A stretch of 64,000 nt of DNA. Source: Pseudoxanthomonas mexicana (GTDB taxonomy: Bacteria; Pseudomonadota; Gammaproteobacteria; Xanthomonadales; Xanthomonadaceae). The stretch covers positions 76,314 through 140,313 of the forward strand of contig NZ_LSIF01000055.1 of NCBI RefSeq assembly GCF_001556105.1, read 5' to 3'. The notes beneath the pieces were generated by a model that saw only the letters and a program-made list of their open reading frames with translations, had not been told where the DNA came from and did not search any database. The translations under genes and the position numbers were made by a program. The stretch's first letter is position 1. Each line of letters begins with the position of its first letter. Of this stretch, positions 8,408 through 17,117 are shown piece after piece.

Positions 8408-10483
8408 TCAGGCGAGCCGGCGATCCGCGTGTGCGGCGAACAGCTGGTCGGCTTCCACGGGCTCGCCCATCAGGTAGCCCTGGTAGAGGTCGCAGCCGAG
8501 GCGGCGCAGATGATGCCGCTGCCCGGGCGTTTCCACGCCCTCCGCGACCACATTCAGGTTGAGCGTTTTTCCCAGGGCGATGATGGAGGCGACGATCGCG
8601 ACGTCTTCGTGGTTGGATTCCAGGTCGTGGACGAAGGCGCGGTCGATCTTCAGCTCGGACGCCGGCAACCGCTTCAGGTACAGCAGGCTGGAATACCCGG
8701 TGCCGAAGTCGTCGATGGAGATCCTCACGCCCATCCGGGTCAGCTCGTCGAGGATGTCCAGGCTCGCATCCGCATCGCGCATCGCGGTGGTTTCAGTGAT
8801 CTCCAGCGTCAGGCAGGACGGCGGCAGGCCATGCCGCTCAAGCGTGCTGGCCACGGTCTCGATCAGCGACGGGGACGAGAACTGCAGCGGTGACAGGTTG
8901 ATCGCGACATTGGCGATGTCATGGCCTGCCTCGCGCCAGGCGCGCATCTGGCGGCACGCTTCGTCGAGCACCCAGTCGCCCAGCGAAAGGATCACCCCGC
9001 TGCGCTCTGCGGCCGGAATGAATGCCCCCGGCGGCAGCAGGCCGAGTTCGGGATGCTGCCAGCGCAACAGGGCCTCGGCGCCCACCATCCGGTAGTCCGG
9101 GGCGGCGAACTTCGGCTGGTAGTGGAGGACCAGTTCGCCTCGCTCGACGGCGCGGCGCAGCTCGTTCAGCAGCTTGACCTGCTGGTGGGCGCTGATGTTC
9201 ATCGATGGCGCGAAGAACGTATAGCCATTCCGGCCGTTGTCCTTGGTGTGGTACATCGCGGCGTCCGCATGCGCCATCAGCTCGCGCTCGCTGTCGCCAT
9301 CGGACGGATACAGGGCGATGCCGATGCTGCCGGTGACGTGCAGGTCGACGCCCTGCACCGGCAGCGCGGTTGCGGATACGGTATCGACGATACGCTGCGC
9401 CACCATGGCGGCGCCTTCGGGTTCGGTGGTGGCGATGATCAGCACGAATTCGTCGCCACCCAGGCGGGCGAGGGTGTCCTGGCTGCGCAGCAGGCCGCGC
9501 ACGCGCGCGGCGACGTCCACCAGCAGCGCATCGCCGGCCTGGTGGCCATAGGCGTCGTTGATGCCCTTGAAGCCGTCCAGGTCGAGGAACATGACCGCGA
9601 ACTGTTCATGCTTGCGCCTGGCCTTCTCGATCGCCTGTTCGATGCGGTCCTGCAGCAGGATGCGGTTGGGCAGGCGCGTGAGCGGATCGTGAAGCGCCGC
9701 CTGCACCAGTTCTTCGTTGGCGCGCGCCAGCGAGTTCGCTAGGTGGTGCGTGCGCGCATGCATCTGCCGGTCCAGCACCGAGACGAGCAGCGCGATGCCC
9801 ATGATGGCCACGGTCGCCACGACGACCAGGATCGCCAGCCACTGCGTGGGCACGCCACCATCGCGCGCGGCGCCGCACCAGCTGTCGGCAGGGAATTCGG
9901 CCGCCGCCATCCCGGTGTAGTGCATGCCGACGATCGCGAAGCCCATCACCACCGCGGCCAGCACGCGCAGCAGGTGCTTGCGGCGGCCGCCGCGGCGCAA
10001 ATGGAAGGCGATCCACAGCGCGGCGCCGGAGGCGGCGACCGCGATGACGATGGAGAGCGTGAACCAGCCCGGGTGGTAGTCGATGCCGGGCTGCATCTGC
10101 AGCGCGGCCATGCCGATGTAGTGCATCAGCGCGATGCCGATGCCCATCAGTACGGCACCCAGCAGCAGGCGCTGCGACGGCAGCTGCGCCTGCGAGACCA
10201 GCCACAGGGCGAACGCCGACGAGCCGAACGCGGCCAGCATCGAGCACAGGGTGAGGCCGATGTCGTAGCCCAGCGGGATCGGCAGGTGGAACGCCAGCAT
10301 GCCGACGAAGTGCATCGACCAGATGCCCAGCCCCATCGCGAACGCGCCGCCGGCGAGCCACCAGCGCGCCGCCGTGCCCTGCGTGGTGGCGACGCGGCCG
10401 GCCATGTCGAGGGCGGTGTACGACGCGAGGATGGCGACCAGCAGGGAGAAGAGAACGAGGATCTCGTTGTACGTGCCGGTCAT
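8408..10483 (-). CDS. MHYT-sensor bifunctional diguanylate cyclase/phosphodiesterase
   Basis: This inner-membrane protein of about 691 residues has an N-terminal MHYT sensor of seven helices with M-H-F-V-G-M, M-H-Y-I-G-M and M-H-Y-T-G-M, thought to bind copper and sense a diatomic gas. A GGDEF domain follows with an intact active site (L-G-G-D-E-F, about residue 345), then an EAL domain (E-A-L-L-R-W, about 468, with D-D-F-G-T-G-Y and the E-G-V-E motif). Both halves keep catalytic residues, so it could make or degrade c-di-GMP. Family members usually start M-T-G-T-Y-N, hence the start at 10483; ATG 10507 and 10522 are alternatives, but a FliA-like -10 box at 10525-10532 argues against 10522. 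Confidence 0.92.
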   Translation of the reverse strand: MTGTYNEILVLFSLLVAILASYTALDMAGRVATTQGTAARWWLAGGAFAMGLGIWSMHFVGMLAFHLPIPLGYDIGLTLCSMLAAFGSSAFALWLVSQAQLPSQRLLLGAVLMGIGIALMHYIGMAALQMQPGIDYHPGWFTLSIVIAVAASGAALWIAFHLRRGGRRKHLLRVLAAVVMGFAIVGMHYTGMAAAEFPADSWCGAARDGGVPTQWLAILVVVATVAIMGIALLVSVLDRQMHARTHHLANSLARANEELVQAALHDPLTRLPNRILLQDRIEQAIEKARRKHEQFAVMFLDLDGFKGINDAYGHQAGDALLVDVAARVRGLLRSQDTLARLGGDEFVLIIATTEPEGAAMVAQRIVDTVSATALPVQGVDLHVTGSIGIALYPSDGDSERELMAHADAAMYHTKDNGRNGYTFFAPSMNISAHQQVKLLNELRRAVERGELVLHYQPKFAAPDYRMVGAEALLRWQHPELGLLPPGAFIPAAERSGVILSLGDWVLDEACRQMRAWREAGHDIANVAINLSPLQFSSPSLIETVASTLERHGLPPSCLTLEITETTAMRDADASLDILDELTRMGVRISIDDFGTGYSSLLYLKRLPASELKIDRAFVHDLESNHEDVAIVASIIALGKTLNLNVVAEGVETPGQRHHLRRLGCDLYQGYLMGEPVEADQLFAAHADRRLA

Positions 10484-10524
10484 GGGATGGTTCGTTGCCC
10501 AGGGCATGAGCGTATCGGTCATTA

Positions 10525-10551
10525 CTATCGGCACCGCATCCCGCTTCTTGA
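10525..10551 (-). promoter_or_regulatory. FliA-like promoter of the MHYT-GGDEF-EAL gene
   Basis: Read on the minus strand: TCAAGAAG (10551-10544), 11 bases, GCCGATAG (10532-10525). The -10 box matches the FliA consensus GCCGATAA at 7 of 8, and TCAAG is the -35 form seen at flagellar promoters of pseudomonads. Transcription would begin near 10518, so the coding start should be 10507 or 10483. Confidence 0.55.
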
Positions 10552-10684
10552 ATGGCCGGGGCCCGGCGCACGCAGCAGATCGGTCGTTCCAGCACCTTTG
10601 GCACAGTCGGCGGCGGGACCCCGCCGATATCCTTCCAGCACGCCCGCGCGCGATGCGCGCCTGTCCCGCTGTCGGAGAACCCTG

Positions 10685-12808
10685 TTGAAGAAGACCCTGC
10701 TGTCCGCCGCCACTCTGCTGGCCCTCGCCGCCGCCGCCCCGTTGGCGGCCCACGAAGACCACGGCTGCCTGGATGACGGCTGCACGCTGCAGTCGCTGTT
10801 CGCCGAATCCGGTACGGACGGCGCCACTGCCTCAGGCTCGACGATCGCCGCCAAGCGCTTCGGCACCTGGGGTATCGACACGGCCAGCATGGACCGCCAG
10901 GCCAAGCCGGGCTCCGATTTCTTCCGTTACGTCAGCGGCACGTGGGCCGACACCACGCAGATCCCGGCCGAGCGGTCGAGCTACGGCAACTTCGCGTTGC
11001 TGCGCGACCTGTCCGAGCTGCGCGTGCGTGGCGTGGTCGAAGGGTATGCGCTGGGCGACCCCGCCACCGGCGGCGATGCCCCCAAGATCGCGGCGTTGTA
11101 CCGGGGCTTCATGGATGAGCAGGCCATCGATGCGCTCGGCGCCAAGCCGCTGCAGCCGGTGCTCGCGGGCATCCTCGCCGCGAAGGACCGGGATGCCGTG
11201 GCCACGCTGATGGGCCAGCGCGGTGGCTTCTACGACAGTTTCTTCAACCTCGGCGTCAGCGACGACCAGAAGGATCCCGACCGCTACACGCTGTACCTGA
11301 GCCAGGGCGGCCTGGGCCTGGGTGATCGCGAGATGTACCTGCGCGACAACTTCAAGCCGCAGCGCGAGCGCTACGAGGCCTACATCGCGCAGATACTGCA
11401 ACTCGCCGGCTGGGCCAGGCCGCAGGAGAACGCCAAGGCGATCCTCGCGCTGGAAACCCGCATCGCCGACGCGCACTGGACGCGCGCGGAGAGCCGCAAC
11501 CGCGACAAGACCTACAACCCGCTGGCGATGACGGCGTTCGCCACCACCTCGCCCGGCTTCCCGTGGGCATCGTTCTTCAAGGCGGCCGGCGTCGATGGCG
11601 CGGGCCGTGCGGTGATCCGCCAGGACAGCGCCATGCCGAAGATCGCCGCGATCTTCGCCGAGACCGACGTCGCCACGCTGCAGGCGTGGCAGGCCTTCCA
11701 CGCCACCGACAATGCCGCGCCGCTGCTGTCGAAGGACTTTTCGGTGGCGCAGTACGAGTTCCGCGACAAGTTCCTGTCCGGCCAGCCGCAGCAGCGCGAG
11801 CGCTGGAAGCGCGGCGTGGCGTTCGCCGAATCGGCGATGGGCGAAGCGATCGGCCGTGACTACGTGACGCTGTACTTCCCGCCCGATGCGAAGGCGAAGA
11901 TGGACGCGCTGGTCGCCAACGTGAAGGACGCCATGGGGGCGCGACTCGACACGCTCGCCTGGATGAGTCCGGCCACCAAGGCCGAGGCGCACGCCAAGCT
12001 GGCCGGGTTCGGCCTGAAGATCGGCCACCCCGACACGTACCGCGACTACAGCACGCTGGTGGTCAAGAACGGCGACCTGTTCGGCAACGCGCAGCGCGCC
12101 GCGCAGTTCGAGTGGAACTACCGCCGCGCCCGCATCGGCAAGCCGGTCGACAAGGCCGAGTGGGGCATGACCCCGCAGACGGTGAACGCGTACTACAACT
12201 CGGTGAAGAACGAGATCGTGTTCCCGGCTGCCATCCTGCAGCCGCCGTTCTTCGATCCCGATGCCGACCCCGCGGTGAACTACGGCGGCATCGGCGGCGT
12301 GATCGGCCACGAGATCATCCATGGCTTCGACGACCAGGGCCGCAAGTCCGACGGCGAGGGCGTGCTGCGCGACTGGTGGACGGCCGACGACGCGGCCAAG
12401 TTCGAAGTGCAGGCCGCCAAGCTCGGTGCGCAGTACGAGGCCTACACGTTCGCACCGTTGCCAGGCATGCATATCAACGGGCGCGTGGCGATGGGCGAGA
12501 ACATCGGCGACCTCGGCGGCCTGACGATCGCGCTGGAGGCCTACCACCGTTCGCTGGCCGGCAAGCCCGCGCCGGTGATCGACGGCTTCACCGGCGACCA
12601 GCGCTTCTTCATGGGCTGGGGCCAGGTCTGGCGCACGCTGTGGCGCGACGACGCGCTGCGCCAGCAGCTCGTCAACGGCACCCATTCGCCGGGCCACATC
12701 CGCGCGTTCGCCCCGTTGCGCAACATGGACGCGTGGTACGACGCGTTCGGCATCAAGCAGGGCGATCCGCTGTACATCGCGCCGCAGGACCGCGTGCGGA
12801 TCTGGTGA
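10685..12808 (+). CDS. pepO: M13 family zinc metallopeptidase (neprilysin-like, PepO)
   Basis: The 707-residue protein starts at TTG 10685, preceded by GGAGAA, and opens with a signal peptide (K-K-T-L-L then a hydrophobic stretch to about residue 22), so it is probably periplasmic. The M13 catalytic site is complete: H542-E-I-I-H546 in V-I-G-H-E-I-I-H-G-F-D-D and the third zinc ligand E605 in E-N-I-G-D-L-G-G. The N-terminal half is the family's helical cap. It should cleave peptides of up to about 40 residues. The frame stays open far upstream but lacks a start or signal peptide there. It is divergent from the MHYT gene. Confidence 0.93.
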   Translation: MKKTLLSAATLLALAAAAPLAAHEDHGCLDDGCTLQSLFAESGTDGATASGSTIAAKRFGTWGIDTASMDRQAKPGSDFFRYVSGTWADTTQIPAERSSYGNFALLRDLSELRVRGVVEGYALGDPATGGDAPKIAALYRGFMDEQAIDALGAKPLQPVLAGILAAKDRDAVATLMGQRGGFYDSFFNLGVSDDQKDPDRYTLYLSQGGLGLGDREMYLRDNFKPQRERYEAYIAQILQLAGWARPQENAKAILALETRIADAHWTRAESRNRDKTYNPLAMTAFATTSPGFPWASFFKAAGVDGAGRAVIRQDSAMPKIAAIFAETDVATLQAWQAFHATDNAAPLLSKDFSVAQYEFRDKFLSGQPQQRERWKRGVAFAESAMGEAIGRDYVTLYFPPDAKAKMDALVANVKDAMGARLDTLAWMSPATKAEAHAKLAGFGLKIGHPDTYRDYSTLVVKNGDLFGNAQRAAQFEWNYRRARIGKPVDKAEWGMTPQTVNAYYNSVKNEIVFPAAILQPPFFDPDADPAVNYGGIGGVIGHEIIHGFDDQGRKSDGEGVLRDWWTADDAAKFEVQAAKLGAQYEAYTFAPLPGMHINGRVAMGENIGDLGGLTIALEAYHRSLAGKPAPVIDGFTGDQRFFMGWGQVWRTLWRDDALRQQLVNGTHSPGHIRAFAPLRNMDAWYDAFGIKQGDPLYIAPQDRVRIW

Positions 12809-12822
12809 TCCGCTGACCTGTA

Positions 12823-12850
12823 CCTGCAGGCGTGCGTGCGCGCCTGCAGG
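12823..12850 (+). terminator. Perfect 10-bp hairpin behind pepO
   Basis: CCTGCAGGCG (12823-12832) and CGCCTGCAGG (12841-12850) form a perfect stem with an 8-base loop, 15 bases after the pepO stop. There is no U-tract. Confidence 0.5.
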
Positions 12851-12926
12851 ATGCGGCGACGGCCGCAGGGTTGCATGGCGATGGCGTCGCGTCGATGATG
12901 CGGGGGTTGTTCCACGCGCGCGCGCC

Positions 12927-13517
12927 ATGTCATCCCGCTCCGTTCCCACTCCGCAAGGCGACCTGTTCGGCGGCCCGCAACCGGGCCGGCTGCATCGGCT
13001 GTTCTTCGCGCTGGTGCCCTCGGCGGGCGAACGCGAGGGCCTGCGGCACCGCGCCGAAGACCTCAAGGCCGCCTTCCCGCAGGCGCGCTGGGTGAGCCCG
13101 GAGCGCTACCACCTGACCCTGCATTTCCTCGGCGAAAGCGATGGGCCGCGCGAGGACATGGTGCGCACGGCGTGCGATGCGATGCAGGGCTGGCAGCCGG
13201 AGCCGGTCGGCATCACCCTCGATCACCTGCTGTGCCTGGGCAATCCGAAGAATCCGGCATTGACGCTGGCGGCGCTGGCGCCATCGCCCGCCGTCGTCGC
13301 CTTCTGGCGCAACCTGCAGCAGCGCCTGCTGCGCGCCGGGTTCAAGCAGCACGTCGGGCGCAGCTTCGTCCCGCACCTGACCCTGGCCTACGTGCCGCCG
13401 CGCACCGCGCCGGTGGACGTGCCGCCGGTGGTGCTGCATCCGCAGGGCGTGCACCTGTTGCAGAGCATCGAGGGCGAAGCCGATTACGACCTGCTCGGCG
13501 AATGGCCACTGGGCTGA
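12927..13517 (+). CDS. thpR: RNA 2',3'-cyclic phosphodiesterase (2H family)
   Basis: The 196-residue protein has the two H-x-T motifs of the 2H phosphoesterases: H62-L-T64 and H150-L-T152. R-L-F-F-A-L-V-P near residue 24 is the typical first strand. ThpR/LigT enzymes open 2',3'-cyclic phosphates on RNA ends and can join tRNA half-molecules in vitro. A short Gly/Pro-rich extension precedes the domain. It converges on the TPR gene, with only 6 bases between the stops. Confidence 0.9.
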   Translation: MSSRSVPTPQGDLFGGPQPGRLHRLFFALVPSAGEREGLRHRAEDLKAAFPQARWVSPERYHLTLHFLGESDGPREDMVRTACDAMQGWQPEPVGITLDHLLCLGNPKNPALTLAALAPSPAVVAFWRNLQQRLLRAGFKQHVGRSFVPHLTLAYVPPRTAPVDVPPVVLHPQGVHLLQSIEGEADYDLLGEWPLG

Positions 13518-13523
13518 CGCGGT

Positions 13524-14609
13524 TCAGTGCTGGAGTCGTCGCAGCGCATCCAGCTTTGCGTGGTAGAGCTGCCGGTTGCCGCCTTCACTGAGTTGTTCGG
13601 CGCGCGCGAGCGCCGCGCCGGCACGGCCCCGGTCGCCCAGCTGGAAGTAGACGCGCGCCAGGCCGAAGTGGAAGCGGTGCTCGTCCGGAAACAGCCTGAT
13701 CGCCTGGCGATAGTCACGGACCGCCTGTTCGAGATCGCCTTCCCGCTCGTGCCTGACGCCTAGCAGGAAGTGGTGGAACGGGTCCTTCTTCTGCACCCGC
13801 TGCAGGCGGACCTGCAGCGCGGCCGCCGCGGCGGTGTTGCCGGTGCGCTGGTAATGCGCCGCCAGGTTGGACAGGGCGCCGGGGTGCTGCGGATCGAGCT
13901 GCAGCGCATGCAGGTAATGCTGCTCGGCCTGCACCGGATCGCCATGGCGCAAGTGCAGGACGCCGGTGTTGCTCCAGGTGACGGCGTAGCCAGGGTCCAT
14001 CGCCTTTGCCACTTCCGCATACCGCAGTGCATCCTCAAGCCGGCCGGCTTCCAGCAGGTCGGCGGCGCGGTTGTTGTAGTAGTGCACCAGCAGGCGCTTG
14101 TCGCTGATCCTGCGTGGCGGCTTGCGCGCGATCACCTCGTCCCAAGCCACGTCCACCGTCAGCAGACGATCCTGGATGCGCACGCCGGCATTGACGTGGT
14201 TCGTGCGGTACAGCGTGTCCTGTTCCTGGCGCCAGGCGAGGGTCTCGTCGATCTGCTGGCCGTACGCCTGCAGGCCGGCCTCGCGCGCGAGTGCGATGGC
14301 CAGCAGGGTGAAGCTGAGGCAATTCGCCTTGCGGGTGGCGTAGGCCTCGGACACCGTGTGGTTGGCGTCGATGTCGTAGCTCATGCCCAGATCGTCGGGC
14401 GAGAACAGAAACTCGACCATCCGCCGCAGGCGCTGCTCGGATCCACGCGGGGTCGACAGTACCTTGGCATGGAACTGCTGCCGCAGCGGTTCGGGCAGCG
14501 CCATGACTTCGATCGGCGTGGGCGGCTGGGCGGCGGGAACCGGGGGCGCGACGGGCGCGGGCACCAGTCCGGCCACGGCCAGGGTAGCGGCCATCAGGGT
14601 GGCGATCAT
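13524..14609 (-). CDS. Exported transglutaminase-like / TPR protein
   Basis: The 361-residue protein has a signal peptide (about 1-25) and a Pro-rich linker. A cysteine-protease-like domain follows, with K-A-N-C-L-S-F near residue 107, the usual place of the transglutaminase-core nucleophile; R-T-N-H-V-N near 150 and the D-V-A-W-D segment could give the His and Asp. The second half is at least four TPR repeats (about 215-345). This layout suits periplasmic complexes. The start at 14609 has GGGAGGG upstream; the long extension to 14933 overlaps trxC and is not credible. Confidence 0.82.
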   Translation of the reverse strand: MIATLMAATLAVAGLVPAPVAPPVPAAQPPTPIEVMALPEPLRQQFHAKVLSTPRGSEQRLRRMVEFLFSPDDLGMSYDIDANHTVSEAYATRKANCLSFTLLAIALAREAGLQAYGQQIDETLAWRQEQDTLYRTNHVNAGVRIQDRLLTVDVAWDEVIARKPPRRISDKRLLVHYYNNRAADLLEAGRLEDALRYAEVAKAMDPGYAVTWSNTGVLHLRHGDPVQAEQHYLHALQLDPQHPGALSNLAAHYQRTGNTAAAAALQVRLQRVQKKDPFHHFLLGVRHEREGDLEQAVRDYRQAIRLFPDEHRFHFGLARVYFQLGDRGRAGAALARAEQLSEGGNRQLYHAKLDALRRLQH

Positions 14610-14696
14610 GGGGCGGCCCTCCCGACGGAGACGATGGCGGCAGTCTATGCGCTGTGGCGATGCAGCATGGACACAGGGCGGGGTTAGGATGTGCGC

Positions 14697-15131
14697 ATGG
14701 ACGCTTCCGCCCACCTGATCGCCTGTCCCCACTGCGCCGCGATGAATCGCGTGCCGGTGGAGCGGTTGGCGGAGGCGCCGCAGTGCGGGCGTTGCCGCGC
14801 GTCGCTGTTCACCGGCGCGCCGTTGGCGTTGGGCGAGGCGGACTTCGATCGGCACGCGTTGCGCAGCACGTTGCCGCTGCTGGTCGATTTCTGGGCGCCG
14901 TGGTGCGGCCCGTGCCTGCAGATGGCGCCGCATTTCGAGCGCGCGGCGGGCCTATTGGAGCCGCAGCTGCGCTTGGCCAAGGTGGACACCGACGCCAGCC
15001 CCAGCCTCGGCAACCGCTTCGGTATCCGCAGCATCCCGACGATGGTGCTGCTGCAGGGCGGCCGCGAGATTGCCCGGCAGAGCGGGGCGATGCAGGCGGA
15101 GGGGATCGTGCGGTGGGCGAGGGGGCGGTAG
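14697..15131 (+). CDS. trxC: Thioredoxin 2
   Basis: The 144-residue protein has the TrxC layout: an N-terminal zinc ribbon with C10-P-H-C13 and C30-G-R-C33, then a thioredoxin domain with the redox site W-C70-G-P-C73 and the cis-Pro loop S-I-P-T-M. It reduces disulfides in the cytosol, and TrxC proteins are usually induced by oxidative stress. The ATG at 14697 is 7 bases after GGTTAGGA. It is the last high-GC gene before the low-GC island. Confidence 0.95.
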   Translation: MDASAHLIACPHCAAMNRVPVERLAEAPQCGRCRASLFTGAPLALGEADFDRHALRSTLPLLVDFWAPWCGPCLQMAPHFERAAGLLEPQLRLAKVDTDASPSLGNRFGIRSIPTMVLLQGGREIARQSGAMQAEGIVRWARGR

Positions 15132-15240
15132 TTCGCAAGGCTCCAACCGACTCCGATGTTTGGGATTGGATACGGCTGCCATGTTCTGCGGGCGGGTGAT
15201 GTGTTACTCATTACCCACCAAGCCGAGGTTCGTTCGCCCG

Positions 15241-15795
15241 ATGCCAAAGATCAAGGATCTGATCGAGACTGAAAGATTTCTGCTTCGGAGAATCGAGCCA
15301 GAAGACGAGGCGCTGTATGTGGCCATCCATACGGACGCTGGAATAATGCGAAATGCTGGCGGCGCAGTTGAAGAGAGCATTGCTAGAGCCGCCTTTGACA
15401 GGCTGCTGAAGTACGCGGAGTTGCCCGATCTAAAGCAGCACGCGTGGGTGATCAGCTCAAGGGTGGAACCGCCGAATCAGTCGATAGGAGTCGCGGCCAT
15501 GACCGCGCACGGCGCCGACGTAGAGCTAGGCATCATGGTCCTGGAAGCGTGGCAGAGCCTTAAGGTCGCTCAAGAAGTCCTGGCCGAGCTGACAAGGCAT
15601 GCATTCGGTGCGCATGATGCGCAACGTGTCTTCGCACGCCACCTCGCCGACAACTTGGCCGGTGCCGGAGTGATGAAGAGACTTAGCTTTGAATTGATGC
15701 CGGACGTTCCTGGTTCCGACAAATATGTTGGTTGGGTGATGAGGCGGCAGGATTCTTCCGCGCTTGATGGCCGATCTGGCTTTGACGTGCTTTAA
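15241..15795 (+). CDS. GNAT acetyltransferase 1 of the borosin-like cluster
   Basis: The 184-residue GNAT of RimJ/RimL type starts with E-T-E-R-F-L-L-R-R-I and E-D-E-A-L-Y-V-A-I-H-T-D. The strand before the acetyl-CoA loop is V-E-L-G-I-M-V-L. The loop itself reads W-Q-S-L-K-V-A, lacking the glycines of the usual Q/R-x-x-G-x-G/A motif, so acetyl-CoA binding may be weak or lost. It is a paralogue of the other two island GNATs and sits 111 bases upstream of precursor 1. The start is not certain; ATG 15199 and 15181 are in frame. Confidence 0.75.
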   Translation: MPKIKDLIETERFLLRRIEPEDEALYVAIHTDAGIMRNAGGAVEESIARAAFDRLLKYAELPDLKQHAWVISSRVEPPNQSIGVAAMTAHGADVELGIMVLEAWQSLKVAQEVLAELTRHAFGAHDAQRVFARHLADNLAGAGVMKRLSFELMPDVPGSDKYVGWVMRRQDSSALDGRSGFDVL

Positions 15796-15906
15796 CCAAC
15801 ATCGTGACGTTTGATGTGGAAGGTTGGCATATTCGAGATCGATGCTGCTTTCTGCATCAAGGCGTAGTGAAGTAAGGTAATTCCATTCTTTAAAAAGGAG
15901 TTTTCT

Positions 15907-16122
15907 ATGCTGGAAGTCGTAGATGTCCTGGAGCGCCTTGGTGGGGATGCATCCTCTTCCGCGCTTGATGCGGTGGGTTATGAGCAGATGATTCGTGCTT
16001 ATGATTTGCCTGACAAGCACCTCAGTGCGCTGCTCGCGCGCGATGCTCGGGCCCTGAGTAGCGAGCTTGGTGGGCGAGAGGCCATGAACTGCATGATTTT
16101 GGTGCCAGACGAAGAGGGTTAA
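15907..16122 (+). CDS. Putative split borosin precursor peptide 1 (SonA-like)
   Basis: This acidic protein has 71 residues, the length I recall for SonA of Shewanella oneidensis. Residues 1-56 look helical, with L-G-G-D-A at 11 and Y-D-L-P-D-K-H-L-S-A-L-L near 32, which resembles the borosin binding domain. The C-terminus M60-N-C-M-I-L-V-P-D-E-E-G is short and hydrophobic before an acidic end; 63 and 65 correspond to the residues N-methylated in SonA. Precursors 2 and 3 share the pattern G-R-x-x-M-x-C-[MA]-I-x-[VIA]-P-[DE]-E. AAAAAGGAG precedes the ATG and a stable hairpin follows. That it is a methyltransferase substrate is inference. Confidence 0.75.
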   Translation: MLEVVDVLERLGGDASSSALDAVGYEQMIRAYDLPDKHLSALLARDARALSSELGGREAMNCMILVPDEEG

Positions 16123-16150
16123 AGGTTTATTTATAGTTGGACTTCCGTTG

Positions 16151-16176
16151 TCGATCCATCCGAGAGGATGGATCGA
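16151..16176 (+). terminator. Stable 11-bp hairpin with GAGA tetraloop after precursor 1
   Basis: TCGATCCATCC (16151-16161), the GNRA-type loop GAGA, then GGATGGATCGA (16166-16176): a perfect 11-pair stem 29 bases after the precursor 1 stop. No U-tract follows, so it may protect the precursor 3' end or attenuate read-through into the next GNAT. Confidence 0.55.
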
Positions 16177-16306
16177 CTTAGGAGCCGGTTAGCATCTTTC
16201 CAATGGCTGTTTCGGCATTGTGTGAGTGCAGGCGCAGTTGAAGTCTGTGCCGAGAAGAACGTGGTAGCCTTCAGAGGGGAATTCATTTCGCAAGCGCGAG
16301 TGAAAT

Positions 16307-16858
16307 ATGTCTTCAAGAATGCGGCCGGAAGCCAAAGAAATCCGTTTGCGCCTCCTCGATGGCCGCGACAGGGCTCTATATTTGTTTGCCTTTACCGATA
16401 AATCGATGATGCGGTTCGTTGGCGAGCCCGTCGGTGATGAGCGAGCGGAGAAGGCTTTCTCGCGTGCGTGCGCCTCCAATTTGATGCAAAACTTGAAGGC
16501 TCGCACTTGGGTTGTCGAAGTCGGTCCATCAGGTGATGCTGCAGGTCTTCTGAGCATTTCCGTTAAAGGCGCTTCCGCTGAGATCGGTGGCATGATTCTG
16601 CCTCGCTGGCAGGGCCTGGGTATCTCGGGAGCTGTATTCCCATTAGGTATTGCGGAAGCGTTTTCTTTTAGTGAGATTGATGAGATGGTGATCAGATTCA
16701 GTAGCCAGAATGGCCTCGCAGCGGGGCTGATGCCAAAGATCGGATTCTTGCGAACTGCGGAGAGTCACCCTGATGATGGACTGGAACGTTGGGTTCTGCG
16801 TCGGGATGAGTGGGAGCGATGGAGCGTTACGAAGAGAAGTGCTAATTCCCGTCAATAA
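16307..16858 (+). CDS. GNAT acetyltransferase 2 of the borosin-like cluster
   Basis: The 183-residue protein is a paralogue of the GNATs at 15241 and 18035. It shares the N-terminal E-I-R-L-R-L-L-D and D-R-A-L-Y-L-F-A-F-T-D pattern and the strand A-E-I-G-G-M-I-L. The acetyl-CoA loop W-Q-G-L-G-I-S is closer to the family motif than in GNAT 1. K-I-G-F-L-R-T is the usual late GNAT strand. It ends 13 bases before precursor 2, whose ribosome site lies just past its stop, so the two are probably cotranscribed. ATG 16319 is an alternative start. Its substrate is unknown; precursor 2 is the obvious candidate. Confidence 0.8.
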   Translation: MSSRMRPEAKEIRLRLLDGRDRALYLFAFTDKSMMRFVGEPVGDERAEKAFSRACASNLMQNLKARTWVVEVGPSGDAAGLLSISVKGASAEIGGMILPRWQGLGISGAVFPLGIAEAFSFSEIDEMVIRFSSQNGLAAGLMPKIGFLRTAESHPDDGLERWVLRRDEWERWSVTKRSANSRQ

Positions 16859-16871
16859 AAGGAGCTGTTTA

Positions 16872-17108
16872 ATGTCGAGCGCGATTGAATTTCTGGAGAA
16901 AGCTGGGGCAAGTGCGCTGTTCGGTTCTTTCTCCGAGCGCGAGTATCAGGCGATGGTAGCTAGCTTGGATGTCGATGCTTCTCATCGACGGTCGTTGCAA
17001 ACGAAAGATGCGAGTGGACTTGCTCTCAGTCTCTGCGGTCGTGATCAGATGATTTGCATGATCGCGATTCCTGAGGAAGATGATCTTGACTCTGAAGATC
17101 GTGACTGA
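16872..17108 (+). CDS. Putative split borosin precursor peptide 2 (SonA-like)
   Basis: The 78-residue protein is paralogous to precursor 1 and aligns with it without gaps to residue 68. The helical domain ends in A-L-S-L-C-G-R-D-Q, then the core-like segment M60-I-C-M-I-A-I-P-E-E and a strongly acidic tail D-D-L-D-S-E-D-R-D. GGAG sits 7 bases before the ATG at 16872. A longer in-frame opening from 16773 overlaps GNAT 2 and is rejected. A near-perfect hairpin follows at 17118. It lies just upstream of the methyltransferase gene, as expected of a precursor and enzyme pair. Confidence 0.75.
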   Translation: MSSAIEFLEKAGASALFGSFSEREYQAMVASLDVDASHRRSLQTKDASGLALSLCGRDQMICMIAIPEEDDLDSEDRD

Positions 17109-17117
17109 TTGATTGGT

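Noticed and set aside
9743..10684. Long upstream extension of the M13 peptidase frame
   Set aside because: It lies on the opposite strand of the MHYT gene, has Arg/His-rich non-protein-like composition, and a clean TTG start with ribosome site and signal peptide exists at 10685.
10832..13066. 744-residue minus-strand frame across pepO
   Set aside because: pepO has the complete M13 site; the antisense is a high-GC shadow.
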